Numbered from the stretch's first letter, positions 11,730 through 21,885 are shown. The stretch is 64,000 nucleotides of DNA from Paralithodes platypus (GCA_032716605.1 CM064538.1:20107682-20171681), one strand, 5' to 3'. Numbers and translations are program-made. Notes: generated by a model from the letters alone, not told the origin.

Positions 11730-11957
11730 TTGACCCCACTTCGCTTCTTTTGTTTTCTCTTTCTCTTCCTCCCTCTTTGCCTTGTATCTGTTCGGCCCCA
11801 TTCAGCCTACTGTTTTAAGACGTTTACCCCCATCCAGGTTTCAATATTTTCCTGGTGAGCGGTAGCGACCTAACATATATATTTTTTATTTTGAGAGCAA
11901 GCTAAATTTGTACATTATTTGATAGAAAAATGTCTCCGGCGAAGCCGGACATTGCCA
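11730..11957. mobile_element. Family A, left arm only
   Basis: Begins CCCCACTTCGCTTC and continues with GTTCGGCCCCATTCAGCCTA, a degenerate core CCTGGTGAGCGGTAGCGACC and the hairpin TCCGGCGAAGCCGGA, then breaks off just before a family B element. Confidence 0.65.
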
Positions 11958-11966
11958 ATCTCCGAA

Positions 11967-12333
11967 TTAAGGGGAGATGGGTCGTTTTTCTGGTCCCCTT
12001 TCTTCCTCATGGTTAACCCCATTAGTTTTCATATTTTATGACGTTCGGCCCTTTAGTTTGGCGATTTTAAGACATTTAACCTCATTTTGTTGACAATATT
12101 AAGACTTTTTGTGTCATTTAGGCATCAAGTTTTTCCTGGCTAGCGATAGCGAGCCTGTACTTTTTGAGGAACCGGCCTTCGGCCAGGATATTTTTCTATC
12201 GAAAAATGTACGAATTGATCTTGAAGGAGGGTGTTGGGGGTGCTTTATATGCTTGATGGAGGTCTAGGGATGAAACTAAATAAATCGTAAACAAATATAT
12301 AAATGAGCAAATATTACGGCCATCCCCCCTTTA
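11967..12333 (+). mobile_element. Family B TTAA element
   Basis: Left end TTAAGGGGAGATGGGTCG. Diagnostic blocks follow: CCCCATTAGTTTTCA, the core CCTGGCTAGCGATAGCGAGC, the hairpin CCGGCCTTCGGCC, TTTTTCTATCGAAAAATG, and GCTTGATGGAGGTCTAGGGA. The right end is degenerate (ACGGCCATCCCCCCTTTA). Confidence 0.7.
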
Positions 12334-12351
12334 GGGAACACGGACAGTTTG

Positions 12352-12452
12352 TTTGGTCATTCATTCCTTTATTTCTTAGTTTCCTCACTAGACCTCCATC
12401 AAACTTAAAACAAAAAACTCTAGACCCCCCTTCAAGATAAATTTGTACATTT
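12352..12452 (-). mobile_element. Family B fragment, inverted
   Basis: TAGACCTCCATCAAACTTAA and CAAGATAAATTTGTACATTT match the family B right part in reverse orientation. The match ends abruptly at 12452, where the CG-word-rich end of the 2.0-kb element begins. Confidence 0.6.
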
Positions 12453-12959
12453 TCGACGAGATGGGTTGGGTATCGCTTAATTCGCCGAAAACGTTGCAGA
12501 ATATACGCCGAGGATTCGTTCATCCTTCGCATTATTTCGCAATACTTTATTCAAATGTGACAGTTCTCGCCGAGGTCATCGGCGAACCATCGCTCAATTT
12601 GCCGATGACGTCGCATAATGTCGCTGATTACGTCGTATCAATCGGCGACATCGTCGCCAAGTGTAAACTTGTCAACGTTTTTTAACGGTCAAAATCGTTG
12701 ACGTCGCACAAATTCGTTGCGAATTGACAAAACTACGTCCTCGGCGACGAAAATCGTATGAAATCGCATCAGTGGGAAAGGGGCATATCGCTCTCCAGGA
12801 AATAATCCACACCGGGATGGAGATAAACGTCTTAAAACAGTAGGCTGAATGGGGCCGAATGGATACAAGCCAGAGACAGAGAAAAGTGAGAAAAAAGCAG
12901 GTCACCTCCCTTAAGACAGACATTAGTACGGGGCAACAAAACTTGTCATATATTTTTTC

Positions 12960-13135
12960 TGGAACTGGGCTCCAGTATATGATCCGGATCGCCTCTGAAA
13001 TGTAATCACCTTTTCTTTGGTGCATTTCCTAACTGTCCACCAAATTTCGTGAAAATCCGTTCATAACTTTGTGAGACAGACAAACTGAGACAAAGACATT
13101 ACCACAAACAGAGATGTTGGTAGAGGTAATAAGGA
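12960..13135 (+). mobile_element. Possible RTE-like LINE 3' tail
   Basis: CCAAATTTCGTGAAAATCCG, TCATAACTTTGTGAGACAGA and a terminal GGTAATAA resemble the short conserved 3' ends of RTE-type LINEs and of SINEs that use them in arthropods (recall of family style, not an alignment). No coding region is attached, so this would be a 5'-truncated copy. Confidence 0.4.
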
Positions 13136-13233
13136 GAGAAGTGGGCGAGTGAACAGTTAACAAATAAAACGAAGAAAAGGAAAACAAAACAGAAGAGATG
13201 AACAAAATACAAAGATAAACATTAAAAAGAGTG

Positions 13234-13567
13234 TTGAGGGGGGTGACCTGCTTTTTTCTCTTTCTTGGTTGTATCCATTCGGCCCCATTCAGCCTACTGT
13301 TTTATAACATTTATCCCCATCCAGGTGTAGATTTTATCGCTCGCCAGCATTTTCTGAAGAAATCCGGCTTCGCCGGAAACATTTTTCTATAAAAAAATGT
13401 ACAAGTTTAGCAAGCTGTCTAACTCATTATCCAAAATATAGTAGCTCGCTATCGCTCGCCAGGTATAATTCGACACTTGGATGGGGATAAACTTCTTAAA
13501 ACAGTAGGTTGAATGGGGCCGAATGGATACAACCCAGAGAGGGAAAAAAACAGGTCACCCTTCTTAA
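13234..13567. mobile_element. Family A foldback element, near complete
   Basis: 334 bp from TTGAGGGGGGTGACCTG to CAGGTCACCCTTCTTAA, which are inverted copies of each other. It has the paired blocks CCATTCGGCCCCATTCAGCC / GGGGCCGAATGGATACAACC, the hairpin TCCGGCTTCGCCGGA and the core GCTCGCTATCGCTCGCCAGG on the right. The left core is partly deleted (TTATCGCTCGCCAGC). Confidence 0.8.
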
Positions 13568-13999
13568 GAGAAAGCAATAGTGATAAGAGCTAATGAAAGG
13601 AAAATACAAATATAATAAGATTAATAAAGTGAAGAAGGAGGATTAAAAGCAGAAAATATAATAGGAACATATTAAGGTAAACCAACAATAATAAGAGATC
13701 ATGAAAAGAAAATGAAAATAATATGAATAATATAAAGAACAAAGGAATTAAAGACGAAAACAAGATGAATAAAAACAAAAAGAGGAATTAAGGACGAACA
13801 TGAGATGAAGGAAATTAAGTTTAAAATATGAGAGTGTGGAGGAGAGAGGGCGAGAAGGGGTCGACTTAGGAATAAAGTTTTTTAATTAATTTGCGTAAAA
13901 GAGGGTCGAAAAATTTGGCGAGATGAGAATTGGCCGTGAGAGAGAGAGAGAGTGTGAGATAGAGGAAAAAATTTGGAGGGAAAGAGAGCTGGGGGAATA

Positions 14000-14043
<44 letters not shown>

Positions 14044-14100
14044 GAGGGGGGGGGAAGAGAGTTGGGGAGGATTAAGAGAGAGAGAGGGGGCATTAAGAAA
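13568..14100. other. A-rich and GA-rich DNA, no gene
   Basis: A-rich, low-complexity DNA to about 13850, then (GA)n-rich DNA with a clean (GA)n at 14001-14040 and G runs. Frames here are repeat translations. Confidence 0.7.
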
Positions 14101-14106
14101 GCCAGA

Positions 14107-14292
14107 ATATATATATATATATATAAAAAGATGTGTATGAATTTTTTTTTTTTTATCTGTGTTTATTCGTTGTTTTATGTTGTTTTTGTGTTTTCCCTGT
14201 TCTTGCTCTGTCTTGAGTCGGCTACCCCCAAAATGGGGATTGGGCCTGAGCATATAGATATATATACCAGTATATATATATATATATATACA

Positions 14293-14337
<45 letters not shown>

Positions 14338-14345
14338 AGGATAGG
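14107..14345. repeat. (TA)n arrays and a dispersed 3'-end-like repeat
   Basis: Positions 14155-14262 (TTCTTGCTCTGTCTTGAGTC, GGCTACCCCCAAAATGGGGA, TTGGGCCTGAGCATATAGAT) match 31672-31750, each followed by an ATAGATA-type tail, so this looks like the 3' end of a retroposon. It is flanked by (TA)n tracts at 14107-14125 and 14263-14335. Confidence 0.55.
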
Positions 14346-14544
14346 CAGATAGATATAGATACACACAAATACACCAATCTACCTACTGTACCTACCAATC
14401 TACCCAATCAATAATGTATTCCTTTACCACAGCCTTATTGTGTAAAGAAGCCCTCCAAAAAATTCAATATCGCCTCTCTCCCTCCTCCTCCAACCCCCCA
14501 ACCCCCCTCCCCCACCCCCTTCTCTCCTTAGATGATAAGATAAC
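14346..14544. other. C-rich low-complexity DNA
   Basis: CTACC-type short repeats (14370-14405) and CCCCCAACCCCCC runs (14475-14520). No gene. Confidence 0.5.
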
Positions 14545-14670
14545 TCGAAGGGAGATGGGTTGTTTTTAAAGACCCCCTTCGCCCTCATGTTTAGCCCCTT
14601 TAGTTTGCAGATTTTAAGATGTTTGCCCCATTAGTTGGTCGATTTTAAGACCTTTCGCCCCATTTCTTTG

Positions 14671-15071
14671 TTAACCCGTGGAGCCCCGCCTAGTTTTTTA
14701 TTTTTTGTTCACCAGAACCCAGCCCGTTTTCAAAAAATGGTTTTATTCCAGAAACAATAGCGAATGGGTTAGGAATGAAGGAAAAACCACGAAAAACCGC
14801 TCAAAAAGTTTAAAAAATGGTCCTACAGAGCCCCCGAAAACGTATTTTACAAGAGTAAAAAATTGAAGGCAATTTCCCCCAAAAAACAGGCTATTGCGCG
14901 CTCACACGCACGCACGTGGACTTTGAGAGTTTTCAACCATCGGCACGGTTGCGTGGGATACGTACACAGTTCCCATACAAATCTGAGCCCTCTCGAGTGG
15001 CTACACCTGAGGTTACGGTCGGAGCAATTAGGGTGACTCGTCAGACACGTCGCTGGGGCTGGACGGGTTAA
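14671..15071. mobile_element. piggyBac-like MITE nested in family B
   Basis: A 401-bp insertion between two TTAA copies. Ends are TTAACCCGTGGAGCCCC and, reverse-complemented from the right, TTAACCCGTCCAGCCCC, with the only mismatches at three central bases. Host sequence resumes as TAAGACCTTTCG, which is family B. No coding capacity. TTAA targets and CCC termini are typical of piggyBac-type non-autonomous elements. Confidence 0.75.
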
Positions 15072-15339
15072 TAAGACCTTTCGTGATATTTAGGCGTCTA
15101 TTTTTTTCCTGGCTAACGATAGTGAACCTGTAATTTTTGGAAGAATCGGCCTTCGTCCGTGACATTTTCCTACCGAAAAATGTACAAATTAATCTATAAG
15201 GGGGATCTAATGGATGTTTTTTTTAAAGTTTGATGGAGGTCTAGGGAGGAAGCTAGGAAAATAATGAATAAATAAATAAAAAAACTACCAAAAAGTAGGG
15301 GTTATTTTTTAGTATATTTATTCATGTATTTATTAAAAG

Positions 15340-17172
15340 TGTTACGACCGGGGCTACGAATAAAACAAGGGCACTTGATGATTGGACTAGTAATAGGGCA
15401 CTATGCAAGAACGGTACGCTAGATCCAAACCCTCGAACTTATATGCCGGCGAACAAAAACACTTATACCCTCCAGAGTTAATCTGCGATAACGGGGTATC
15501 CTTAACTGGGCATAAATGTACTCTACTTCAGGCTAACCTACACTGGTATAGCCTGATAACAAACAGGATGCAAGTTACGTTAAAATGCATAAAAATGAAT
15601 CTATGGAAAGATCAATTATATCACTGCAGGATTTAATACAATAAAAAGATGCTTCAATATAGTTACTCTAAACAACAATAAACTCTTCACTCCTATCTGA
15701 AAGAAAGTTAAATGTAGTCCTACAGCATAGACCTGGAAACTTCTGAAGAAAGTCTGATGCTCATAAGATGCTCGTATCTTAAATTATATAAAGGCAGGAG
15801 GCAGGACACCACACGTGTAGACTGAATACACTAAAAGATAGGACATATAATGTTAACTGACACGAGAATACTATAAAGGCGCAACGGTAGCAATGCTCGA
15901 CACTAAAAGAAGTACTTCCTCATCAACGAAACGGTCTGCTATGGTTGTGCAACTCAACAACAACCTAGACTAATAAATGCTGTGAATAATAATGCGTACA
16001 TATCAAAGAGCTTATATTAAATACTAATAAGTGTCTACTCGATTAATAATGTCTAGCTGGAATACTCTAGGTAAGGAACTGTGGTTGAGCAAGACAGGCT
16101 CGTAGCCTAGCGATGTCCTTAAGACTGCATCCTTTAAGTTACGTTAATTGACTAGGGTGCTCTCTTGATAGATCCAGATCACAAGTATCTGGTTCTACCC
16201 TGGCGACCCTCTAAAGACAAGCAAAGAGGCAGCAAAGTGTGGAACTGGAACAGGCCAAAACCCTCAGTCAACACAATGCTGCACTCGCAAAGGACACAAC
16301 CGAAAAGACAGCATAGGCTACCACAGGACCGGTCGAAGTCGTGTAGGTATAAGCAAACCATACACACATCGGGGACAACGACTACAGTTACCTTATCCCA
16401 GTCTAGCGTTAAATAAAAGAGCAGAAACACTAAATCAATAATGGAGACACACAGAGTTCATAACCTATACCAACTAAGAACCCTCAAAACCTATTCTAAG
16501 TACATGTAAATATCTCAGAGGACGGCGCATGCAATACAATGGGCCGGCTATGGAAACCGTATGCAGAACCCAAGGGGACAATTAATTGAATAAAGGTGAG
16601 AAGCAATGGAAAAGAAGAAGGTCAGAGAGAGAGACGGTGGTAAAGGGGGTGATCGGGAGAGAGTTTGCAAAGGGATGTTAAATGCATGCGTGCCAAGCCT
16701 GTCCTGAGGAGAACAGCTCCCGTAGACCCTCACACAGGAGGCAAGTCACACAGGAGCCCACAAAGGCGCGATGGTCGGCCAATCACGGGCCGATATGTCA
16801 CAAGGCAGCAGGTCCCTGGGACGCGCCAGGAACCACCAGCCAATCAAGGGCGCGGGAAAGCCCGCACGAGCGGGAAAACTCCTCCGAGCGAGGGAGGCAG
16901 CAACATACATACACACGCACACACTACCACCACGCTGCCTCTATCGCTCTTTCTCCTTAACTTTACACCATGCATCTTATATTCTACTAATGATATAAAA
17001 TACTTCCCGTTGTCACAGACGAAAACAAAGACCACCACTGGACTGGCTGTGACAATGCGAGCACAAGGAAAGAAAGAACAACATTCTCGGATAACTGTAG
17101 CCCATTTCAATGTCCCTGGCGAGCGCTAGTGGCTAACGAGAGGCGATTCTGCCCACGCTGGTAGACGTCACA
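15340..17172 (-). mobile_element. Solo LTR of the 22.8-31.4 kb retrotransposon, antisense
   Basis: Reverse-complement match along its length to the LTRs at 22839 and 28968: TGTTACGACCGG and CGAACTTATATGCCGGCGAA on the left, ACTGTAGCCCATTTCA and CCTGGCGAGCGCTAG on the right. It starts TG and ends CA and is flanked by a 4-bp duplication AAAG (15336-15339 and 17173-17176). At 1,833 bp it is close to the 1.8-kb full LTR. No internal region remains, so it arose by LTR-LTR recombination. It is visibly more diverged than the two LTRs of the full element. Confidence 0.85.
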
Positions 17173-17479
17173 AAAGTTTAGTTTCCTCCTTACTTCATCA
17201 AGATTTATAAAAGATCCCCTTTGAGATAAATTTGTAAATTTGTTGGTAGATTTTTTTTTTGCCGGTTCATCCAAAAATTACAGGCTCGCTATCGCTCGTC
17301 AGGAAAACTCGACACCTAAATAGCACAAAAGGTCTTGATATTGAAGGCAAGAATATGGGACGAAAGGTCTTAAAATCGACAAACTAATGGGGCGACTGTC
17401 TTAAAATATCAAAACTAATGGAGCTAAGCATGAGGGAGAAGGGATCCCCAAAAAGCAACAACATCCCCCTTAATTTAAT

Positions 17480-17800
17480 ATGCCTGCTATATATTGCTGT
17501 TTTTATTTTAATCAACTATATTCAAATAATCTCTCTCCCCCACGCTCTCTCCCTTCCTTTCTCTCCAACCTACCCAACTACCCCCCAATATTCTCTCCCC
17601 CTACCTCCCTTTCTCTCTTACCTGCCCACACCCCTAATAATCTCTCCCTCCTCCCTACCTACCTACCTACCTACCTCCTTCCCTCTCTCTCTCACCCCCC
17701 CCCCCCAATAATCTATCTCTCCTCCCTTTCTCTCCAACCTACCACCCCCCTCCCCCACCCTCATCCCACAAAAATAGTATGTAAAAGACAAGCACTATTC
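17480..17800. repeat. Pyrimidine-rich low-complexity tract
   Basis: Imperfect repeats of CTCTCTCCC, CTACCTACC and AATAATCTCTC type. Open frames over it are Ser/Pro/Leu-rich repeat translations and are rejected as genes. Confidence 0.8.
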
Positions 17801-17807
17801 AAAATCT

Positions 17808-18142
17808 GTAAGGAGATATTGGTCGTTTTTCTGCCCCCCCCTTCTTCCTCATGTTTAGCCCCATTAGTTTTCAGATTTTAAGACATTCGCCCCATTAGTT
17901 TGTCGATTTGACAACCTTTCGTCCCATTTCTATATCAACATCAAGACCTTTAGTGTTATTTAGGTGTCGATTTTTTCCTGGCGAGCGATAGCGAGCCTGT
18001 AATTTTAAGAGAAAACGGCCTTCGGCCAGTATATTTTTCTACCGAAAAATTTACACATTTAGCTTGAAAGGGGGTCTATTTTTAAGCTTGATGGAGGTCT
18101 AGGGAGGAAACTAAAAAATAAATTAATATATATATATACCGG

Positions 18143-18207
<65 letters not shown>

Positions 18208-18261
18208 GGGGCTAAACCTGAGGAAGAAGGGGGACCAGAAAAACGACCCATCTCCCCTTAA
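17808..18261 (+). mobile_element. Family B TTAA element, complete
   Basis: Left end TGTAAGGAGATATTGGTCG (degenerate); blocks TTTAGCCCCATTAGTTTTCA, the core CCTGGCGAGCGATAGCGAGC, CGGCCTTCGGCC, TTTTTCTACCGAAAAAT and AAGCTTGATGGAGGTCTAGG. A (TA)n array with an embedded ACCGGT (18121-18205) follows, then an inverted terminal part (GGGGCTAAACCTGAGGAAGA, AACGACCCATCTCCCCTTAA). The (TA)n array lies inside the element. Confidence 0.8.
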
Positions 18262-18368
18262 TATAGCCTCCCCCTTCTTAGATAATGAGGGAACGCCATA
18301 CTTTTTGTTCAACTTTCTCTTGTTTTTCTCTTTGTTTTTAATTACTTGGTGCGATAGTTTCAACATAC

Positions 18369-18560
18369 GGGGGGGGGGGGGGGAGGGGGGGAGAGAGAGA
18401 GAGAGAGAGAGAGAGATTTACATAGATACGCTGACCACACAGACCTTACGATCCAAACGAGGACTTAATTCTAGTGGAGATGGCATATCCGATAGAAAAG
18501 GAAAGTTGAATCTGGTTGAACTGCCTTGTTTTTGGTTTTGGGTTTCTATCGGGTTATGTG
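18369..18560 (-). mobile_element. G/GA tract and CR1-like LINE 3' tail fragment
   Basis: A poly-G run and (GA)n (18369-18415) are followed by TTTACATAGATACGCTGACC and ACAGACCTTACGATCC, which resemble the CR1 3' end at 19531-19590 (GAGACCTTGCGGTCCATTCC). Read on the minus strand this is a LINE 3' end terminating in (TC)n. Confidence 0.45.
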
Positions 18561-18960
18561 GTCAATGGGTTGATGGAGATATAGATAAAAAAAAAAAAAA
18601 AAAAATTTTGTTCTTCTATATTCCAACTTACTTCCTCTCGGGCATAGGCTGAGAGCCTTAACATTCACCGCTTTACAATGAACAGTGAAGCCCGTGAGGT
18701 CTTGTTCTAGTCTAGGGAGTGAGACATGTGAAGCACGTAGAGTACAACGAGCACCTGCCATCTTGCCTTCACATGAGGCACGGTGCTCACTCATTGCCCG
18801 AAACGACCCCATCTCTGAAGCCACCTCGTTCCCGTGCTTCACTGTCTCACCCACTACACTCAGACTCTCACACTTACATACACACAACGCCACCTGTTGA
18901 GCAGATAACTCACCAGGCATTGCACCCCTATAGCATATTTTGAATATGGGAATGTTCATA
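18561..18960. other. No recognised feature
   Basis: A poly-A run at 18585-18604, then about 330 bp of balanced-composition DNA. Frames on both strands overlap but show no known domain or compositional bias, so none is called. Confidence 0.4.
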
Positions 18961-18967
18961 CAGTGCT

Positions 18968-19150
18968 ATTTAATCAGGGAACAATGAGGGTATTTTATTG
19001 ACGTTTCGGTGGGCTTTTGGTAATGCACTGATACCAGGTACAGCACAAATTCCATCCCAATAATATCTTCCCATTGATACATCGGGATTTGAACCCGGGA
19101 CCTTTGGATTACCAGGCCAGTGGCAAGACCACTCCACCACACCTCCATAT
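18968..19150 (-). mobile_element. tRNA-derived SINE
   Basis: On the minus strand the head has an A-box-like TGGTGGAGTGGTC (19141-19129) and a B-box-like GGTTCAAATCC (19095-19085) at tRNA spacing, preceded by GGAGGTGTG. A non-tRNA body follows (GGGATGGAATTTGTGCTGTA, CCACCGAAACGTCAATAAAA). The tRNA part cannot fold as a complete functional tRNA and continues into the body, so it is a SINE and not a tRNA gene. Confidence 0.65.
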
Positions 19151-19168
19151 CTATGTAATAGATATATA

Positions 19169-19169
<1 letters not shown>

Positions 19170-19230
<61 letters not shown>

Positions 19231-19290
19231 TACCTAATCCAAGGTTAAGAAATTGTATCTGGATTTTAAAAGATGATCAGGGTAGCTATC

Positions 19291-19331
<41 letters not shown>

Positions 19332-19477
19332 AAATACAACATTCATCTACAAAGAATATTAATAAATTGTATTACTTGTGTTCGAAAAAAGAGGGGAGGG
19401 CGAGAGAGAGAGAGAGTTGGCAGGGCAGATGGTGGAAGAAAATGTGGAAAAAGGCGACGTTAAAGAGAATTATTGTT

Positions 19478-19518
<41 letters not shown>

Positions 19519-19530
19519 TTTACAAGGAGT
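19170..19530. repeat. (CA)n and (GA)n microsatellites
   Basis: (CA)n at 19172-19221 and 19293-19327, and (GA)n at 19402-19417 and 19481-19516. The last adjoins the 3' end of the CR1 fragment and may be its tail. No gene between them. Confidence 0.85.
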
Positions 19531-20645
19531 TACAAGGAATATGTAGTATCTCGGAGACCTTGCGGTCCATTCCGAGGAGATACTGGAAGTGGAAGGAGAG
19601 AGACTGTTTAGTGCACTACACTCTTTACAGAGTGTGCAAAATACTATCTACTCTCTTCTTGAACTGCTCTACTGAAGAACTGTTTACAACTTCGGAGGGA
19701 AGTTTGTTCCAGGTAGAACAGATCTTGTATGTGAAAAAGTTTCCACAAATACTAGTGCTGAACCTTTTCAATTCTAATTTCCAGCCATGGTTGCGTGTTG
19801 TAGGCTATTCATATTGAGGCTAAGCATTTTGCTATAATCCACATTGTCAAACCCATTAAGTATTTTAAAAACTTCAATGAGCTGACCTTGTAGTCTGCGT
19901 GTCTCCAACGGGAAGAGATCAAGAGCTCTCAACAGGTCCTCATAGTCCATTTTTCTAAGCAATGGAATAAGTTTTGTAGCCCTGGCTTGTACTCTTTCCA
20001 GTCGCTCCATATCTTTCCTGAGTGCTAGAGACCAGAATTGGACAGCATTGTATAGTGTGAGGACTATTTCCTTATTTCTATACTTAAATTGCCTCTTAAT
20101 ATAGCCCAATAATTTCTGAGCTTTCTTCTCTACTTCAATGCACTGCTTGGAAAACTTTAGGTCACTGCTAATCAGAACACCCAAATCCTTTTCCAAGTCA
20201 GTCACTTCCAGAGGCATTCCCAATAGTGAATTACCTGAATTGGGGTTTACTTGGCCGATATGCATCACCTTGCACTTTTCCAAGTTTAGAGGCATCTGCC
20301 ATGTCTCCGACCATTCACCCAGTCTGTTGAGGTCCATCCTGAGCTGCTCAACCACTTTGTTGTCTTTCACGTTCATTCTAAGCTTTATGTCATCTGCAAA
20401 CTTGGAGATCTCACTCAACAGATCAATATTGATGTCATTGACATATATGATAAACAGTAGTGGACGAAGGACAGATCCCTGTGGAACTACAAAAGTGGCT
20501 GAAGTCCACTCAGAAGAAACACCATTGATTACCACTCGTTGTTGTCTTCCTGTTAGCCAACTTTCTATCCAATTTGTGACCTCTGTATTGATACCTAGCG
20601 CACTCACTGTTGACATTAGCCTGCAATGAGGCACATACCGTGAAC
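19531..20645 (-). mobile_element. CR1-like LINE, 5'-truncated
   Basis: Minus-strand LINE: RT C-terminal half (20634-19625), a short 3' UTR and a (TC)n tail at 19516-19481. The 5' break at about 20645 abuts the family A element at 20653. Confidence 0.75.
19625..20634 (-). pseudogene. LINE reverse transcriptase, C-terminal half
   Basis: Encodes the palm and thumb of a CR1-type RT. The frame from 20634 opens inside the palm with VPHCRLMSTVSALGI, then GRQQRVVINGVSS, VPQGSVLRPLLFIIYVNDI and FADDIKLRMNV (both catalytic Asp present), followed by NLEKCKVMHIG and LGVLISSDLKFSKQC. It stops at 19774. Near 19800 the reading moves to another frame and continues through GWKLELKRFSTS and TWNKLPSEVVNSSSVEQFKK to a stop at 19625-19627, the usual CR1 end. 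The gene is truncated at its 5' end and carries one frameshift. Confidence 0.8.
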
Positions 20646-20652
20646 ATCGGTT

Positions 20653-21024
20653 TTAAGGCGGGTGACCTGTTTTTGTTCTGTCCTTTTCTATCTTTCTCTG
20701 GCTTGTATCCATTTGGCCCCATTCAGCCTAATGTTTTAAGATGTTTATCCCCATCCAGGTGTCAATTTCTTACTGGTGAGCGGTAGCGAGCCAGAATATT
20801 TTTTATTTTTGTTAGACAGCAGGCTAAATTTGTACATTTTTCGATGGAAAAATGTCGCCGGATTTTTTCAGATAATGCTGGCTCGCTATCGCTCGCCAGG
20901 AAGAAATCGACACCTAGATGGGGATAAACGTCTTAAAATAGTTGTCTGAATGGGGCCGAATGGATACAAGCCAGAGAAAGAGAGAAAAGGCCAGAAATAA
21001 CAAAAAGCAGGTCACCCCTCTTAA
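20653..21024. mobile_element. Family A foldback element, complete
   Basis: 372 bp between TTAA copies: TTAAGGCGGGTGACCTG at the left and CAGGTCACCCCTCTTAA at the right. Both cores are present (ACTGGTGAGCGGTAGCGAGC and GGCTCGCTATCGCTCGCCAG), with GGCCCCATTCAGCC / GGGGCCGAATGG as paired blocks. The central hairpin is reduced to GTCGCCGGATTTTT. It abuts the truncated LINE. Confidence 0.8.
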
Positions 21025-21042
21025 AGAGAAATATAATAATGA

Positions 21043-21336
21043 TGTGGGTTTCTGATGGCTAAGAAGTATGATCAATTTGGATTCATGTATTTATATATGT
21101 ATTATAACCGCATGTTGGCTGATCATTCTGTTAAATATTGATTGGCCACGGCTCCAACTTCCTTATAGACCAAAACTCGAAAGTCGTCAATTGCCGACTT
21201 GCGAGTTTCGTTTTATAAGGAAGTTGGAGCCGTAGACATCGATATTTAACAGAATTTACCGCTATAATACGGTCGTAGTATATTTATAAATACATAAAAC
21301 CCAACTCAACATACCATTTATCCATCAGAAACCTAT
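21043..21336. mobile_element. Foldback MITE, unrelated to families A and B
   Basis: A long inverted repeat: GGGTTTCTGATGG (21047) pairs with CCATCAGAAACC (21323), and CTGTTAAATATTGATTGGCC with ATCGATATTTAACAG. The inner arms CGGCTCCAACTTCCTTATAG and TATAAGGAAGTTGGAGCCG surround a loop of about 20 bp near 21190. No coding capacity. Confidence 0.75.
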
Positions 21337-21379
21337 ATAATTACTGTATTTGTGTTTAATAAGGTGTTGATATTCGGTG

Positions 21380-21418
21380 TGAGCATCCTGGATTCGAATC
21401 CACGGACTGCCACATGTG
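21380..21418 (+). other. tRNA-like B-box remnant
   Basis: CTGGATTCGAATCCACGGAC has a perfect B-box-like word and self-complementary T arm, but no A box or acceptor stem at tRNA spacing. Probably a SINE fragment. Confidence 0.3.
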
Positions 21419-21469
21419 TTTGTAAATTTCATTAATCGATTTTAGGAGTATAGTTGGTTGTTGGAAGGA

Positions 21470-21885
21470 ACATAATAATTATCTATCATAAACCTATATA
21501 AATACTGTACTTGTGTTTAATATCGATGTTATCTATCATAAACCTATATAAATACTGTATTTGTATTTAATATCGATGTTATCCATCAGAAACCTACATA
21601 ATTACTGTATTTGTGTTTAATATCGATGTTATCTATCAGAAACCTATATAAATACTGTATTTGTGTTTAATATCGATGTTATCTATCAGAAACCTATATA
21701 AATACTGTATTTGTGTTTAATATCGATGTTATCTATCAGAAACCTACATAAATACTGTATTTGTGTTTAATATCGATGTTATCTATCAGAAACCTATATA
21801 AATACTGTATTTGTGTTTAATATTGATGTTCACGGCTCCAATTTCCTTATAGCCTGAAACTCGCAAGTGGTCAATTCCGATCATG
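21470..21885. repeat. 50-bp minisatellite bounded by foldback-element pieces
   Basis: Seven to eight copies of a 50-bp unit read as ATCTATCAGAAACCTATATA, AATACTGTATTTGTGTTTAA, TATCGATGTT. The first half matches the outer end of the foldback MITE and its flank at 21323-21360. After the last copy the sequence runs into CACGGCTCCAATTTCCTTAT (21832-21885), the inner arm of the same MITE. Confidence 0.8.

Larger units (their letters stand above)
10786..12785. mobile_element. 2.0-kb inverted-repeat element flanked by TAT
   Basis: Inserted in the core of a family A element: the left flank ends GCTAT and the right flank resumes TATCGCT, giving a TAT (or TA) duplication. The left end is TGCCCCTTCCCACTG followed by ATGCGATTTCATAC; the right end, reverse-complemented, is TGCCCCTTTCCCACTG plus the same sequence, an inverted repeat of about 38 bp with one indel and few mismatches. 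Inside each end lie several hundred bases unusually rich in CGCC, GCGA and TCGGCGA words (10850-11220 and 12450-12750). The middle is filled by other TTAA elements. No transposase frame is seen, so it is non-autonomous. A 2-3 bp duplication could fit Tc1/mariner (TA) or PIF/Harbinger-like elements; the class is not decided. Confidence 0.7.
10553..12914. mobile_element. Family A foldback element, split by a nested element
   Basis: Left arm 10553-10785 carries CCATTCCGCCCCATTCCGCC, ATCCCCATCCAGGTGTCGAT, the core CCTGGCGAGCGATAGCGAGC and a GGCGAAGCC hairpin. The right arm 12786-12914 is its inverted complement (GGATGGAGATAAACGTCTTA, GGGGCCGAATGGATACAAGC) and ends CTTAA. The two halves are separated by a 2,000-bp insertion at 10786-12785. 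Confidence 0.75.
14545..17473 (+). mobile_element. Family B element carrying two nested insertions
   Basis: The left part starts CGAAGGGAGATGGGTTG and shows ATGTTTAGCCCCTTTAGTTT, a degenerate core CCTGGCTAACGATAGTGAAC and GATGGAGGTCTAGGGAGGAA. The far part (17173-17473) has GATTTATAAAAGATCCCCTT, GGCTCGCTATCGCTCGTCAG and ATGGAGCTAAGCATGAGGGA, and ends CATCCCCCTTAA. Two elements sit inside: a TTAA-flanked MITE (14671-15071) and an antisense solo LTR (15340-17172). Because the far part reads in reverse relative to the left part, this may be a B element joined head to head with a second B fragment. Confidence 0.65.

Noticed and set aside
18546..18959. 137-codon minus-strand frame
   Set aside because: No recognisable domain, overlaps equally long plus-strand frames and runs through a poly-A tract.
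19078..19141. tRNA gene
   Set aside because: A and B box words are present but no full cloverleaf with an acceptor stem; the sequence continues into a SINE body. The same holds for 29460-29531 and 21390-21415.
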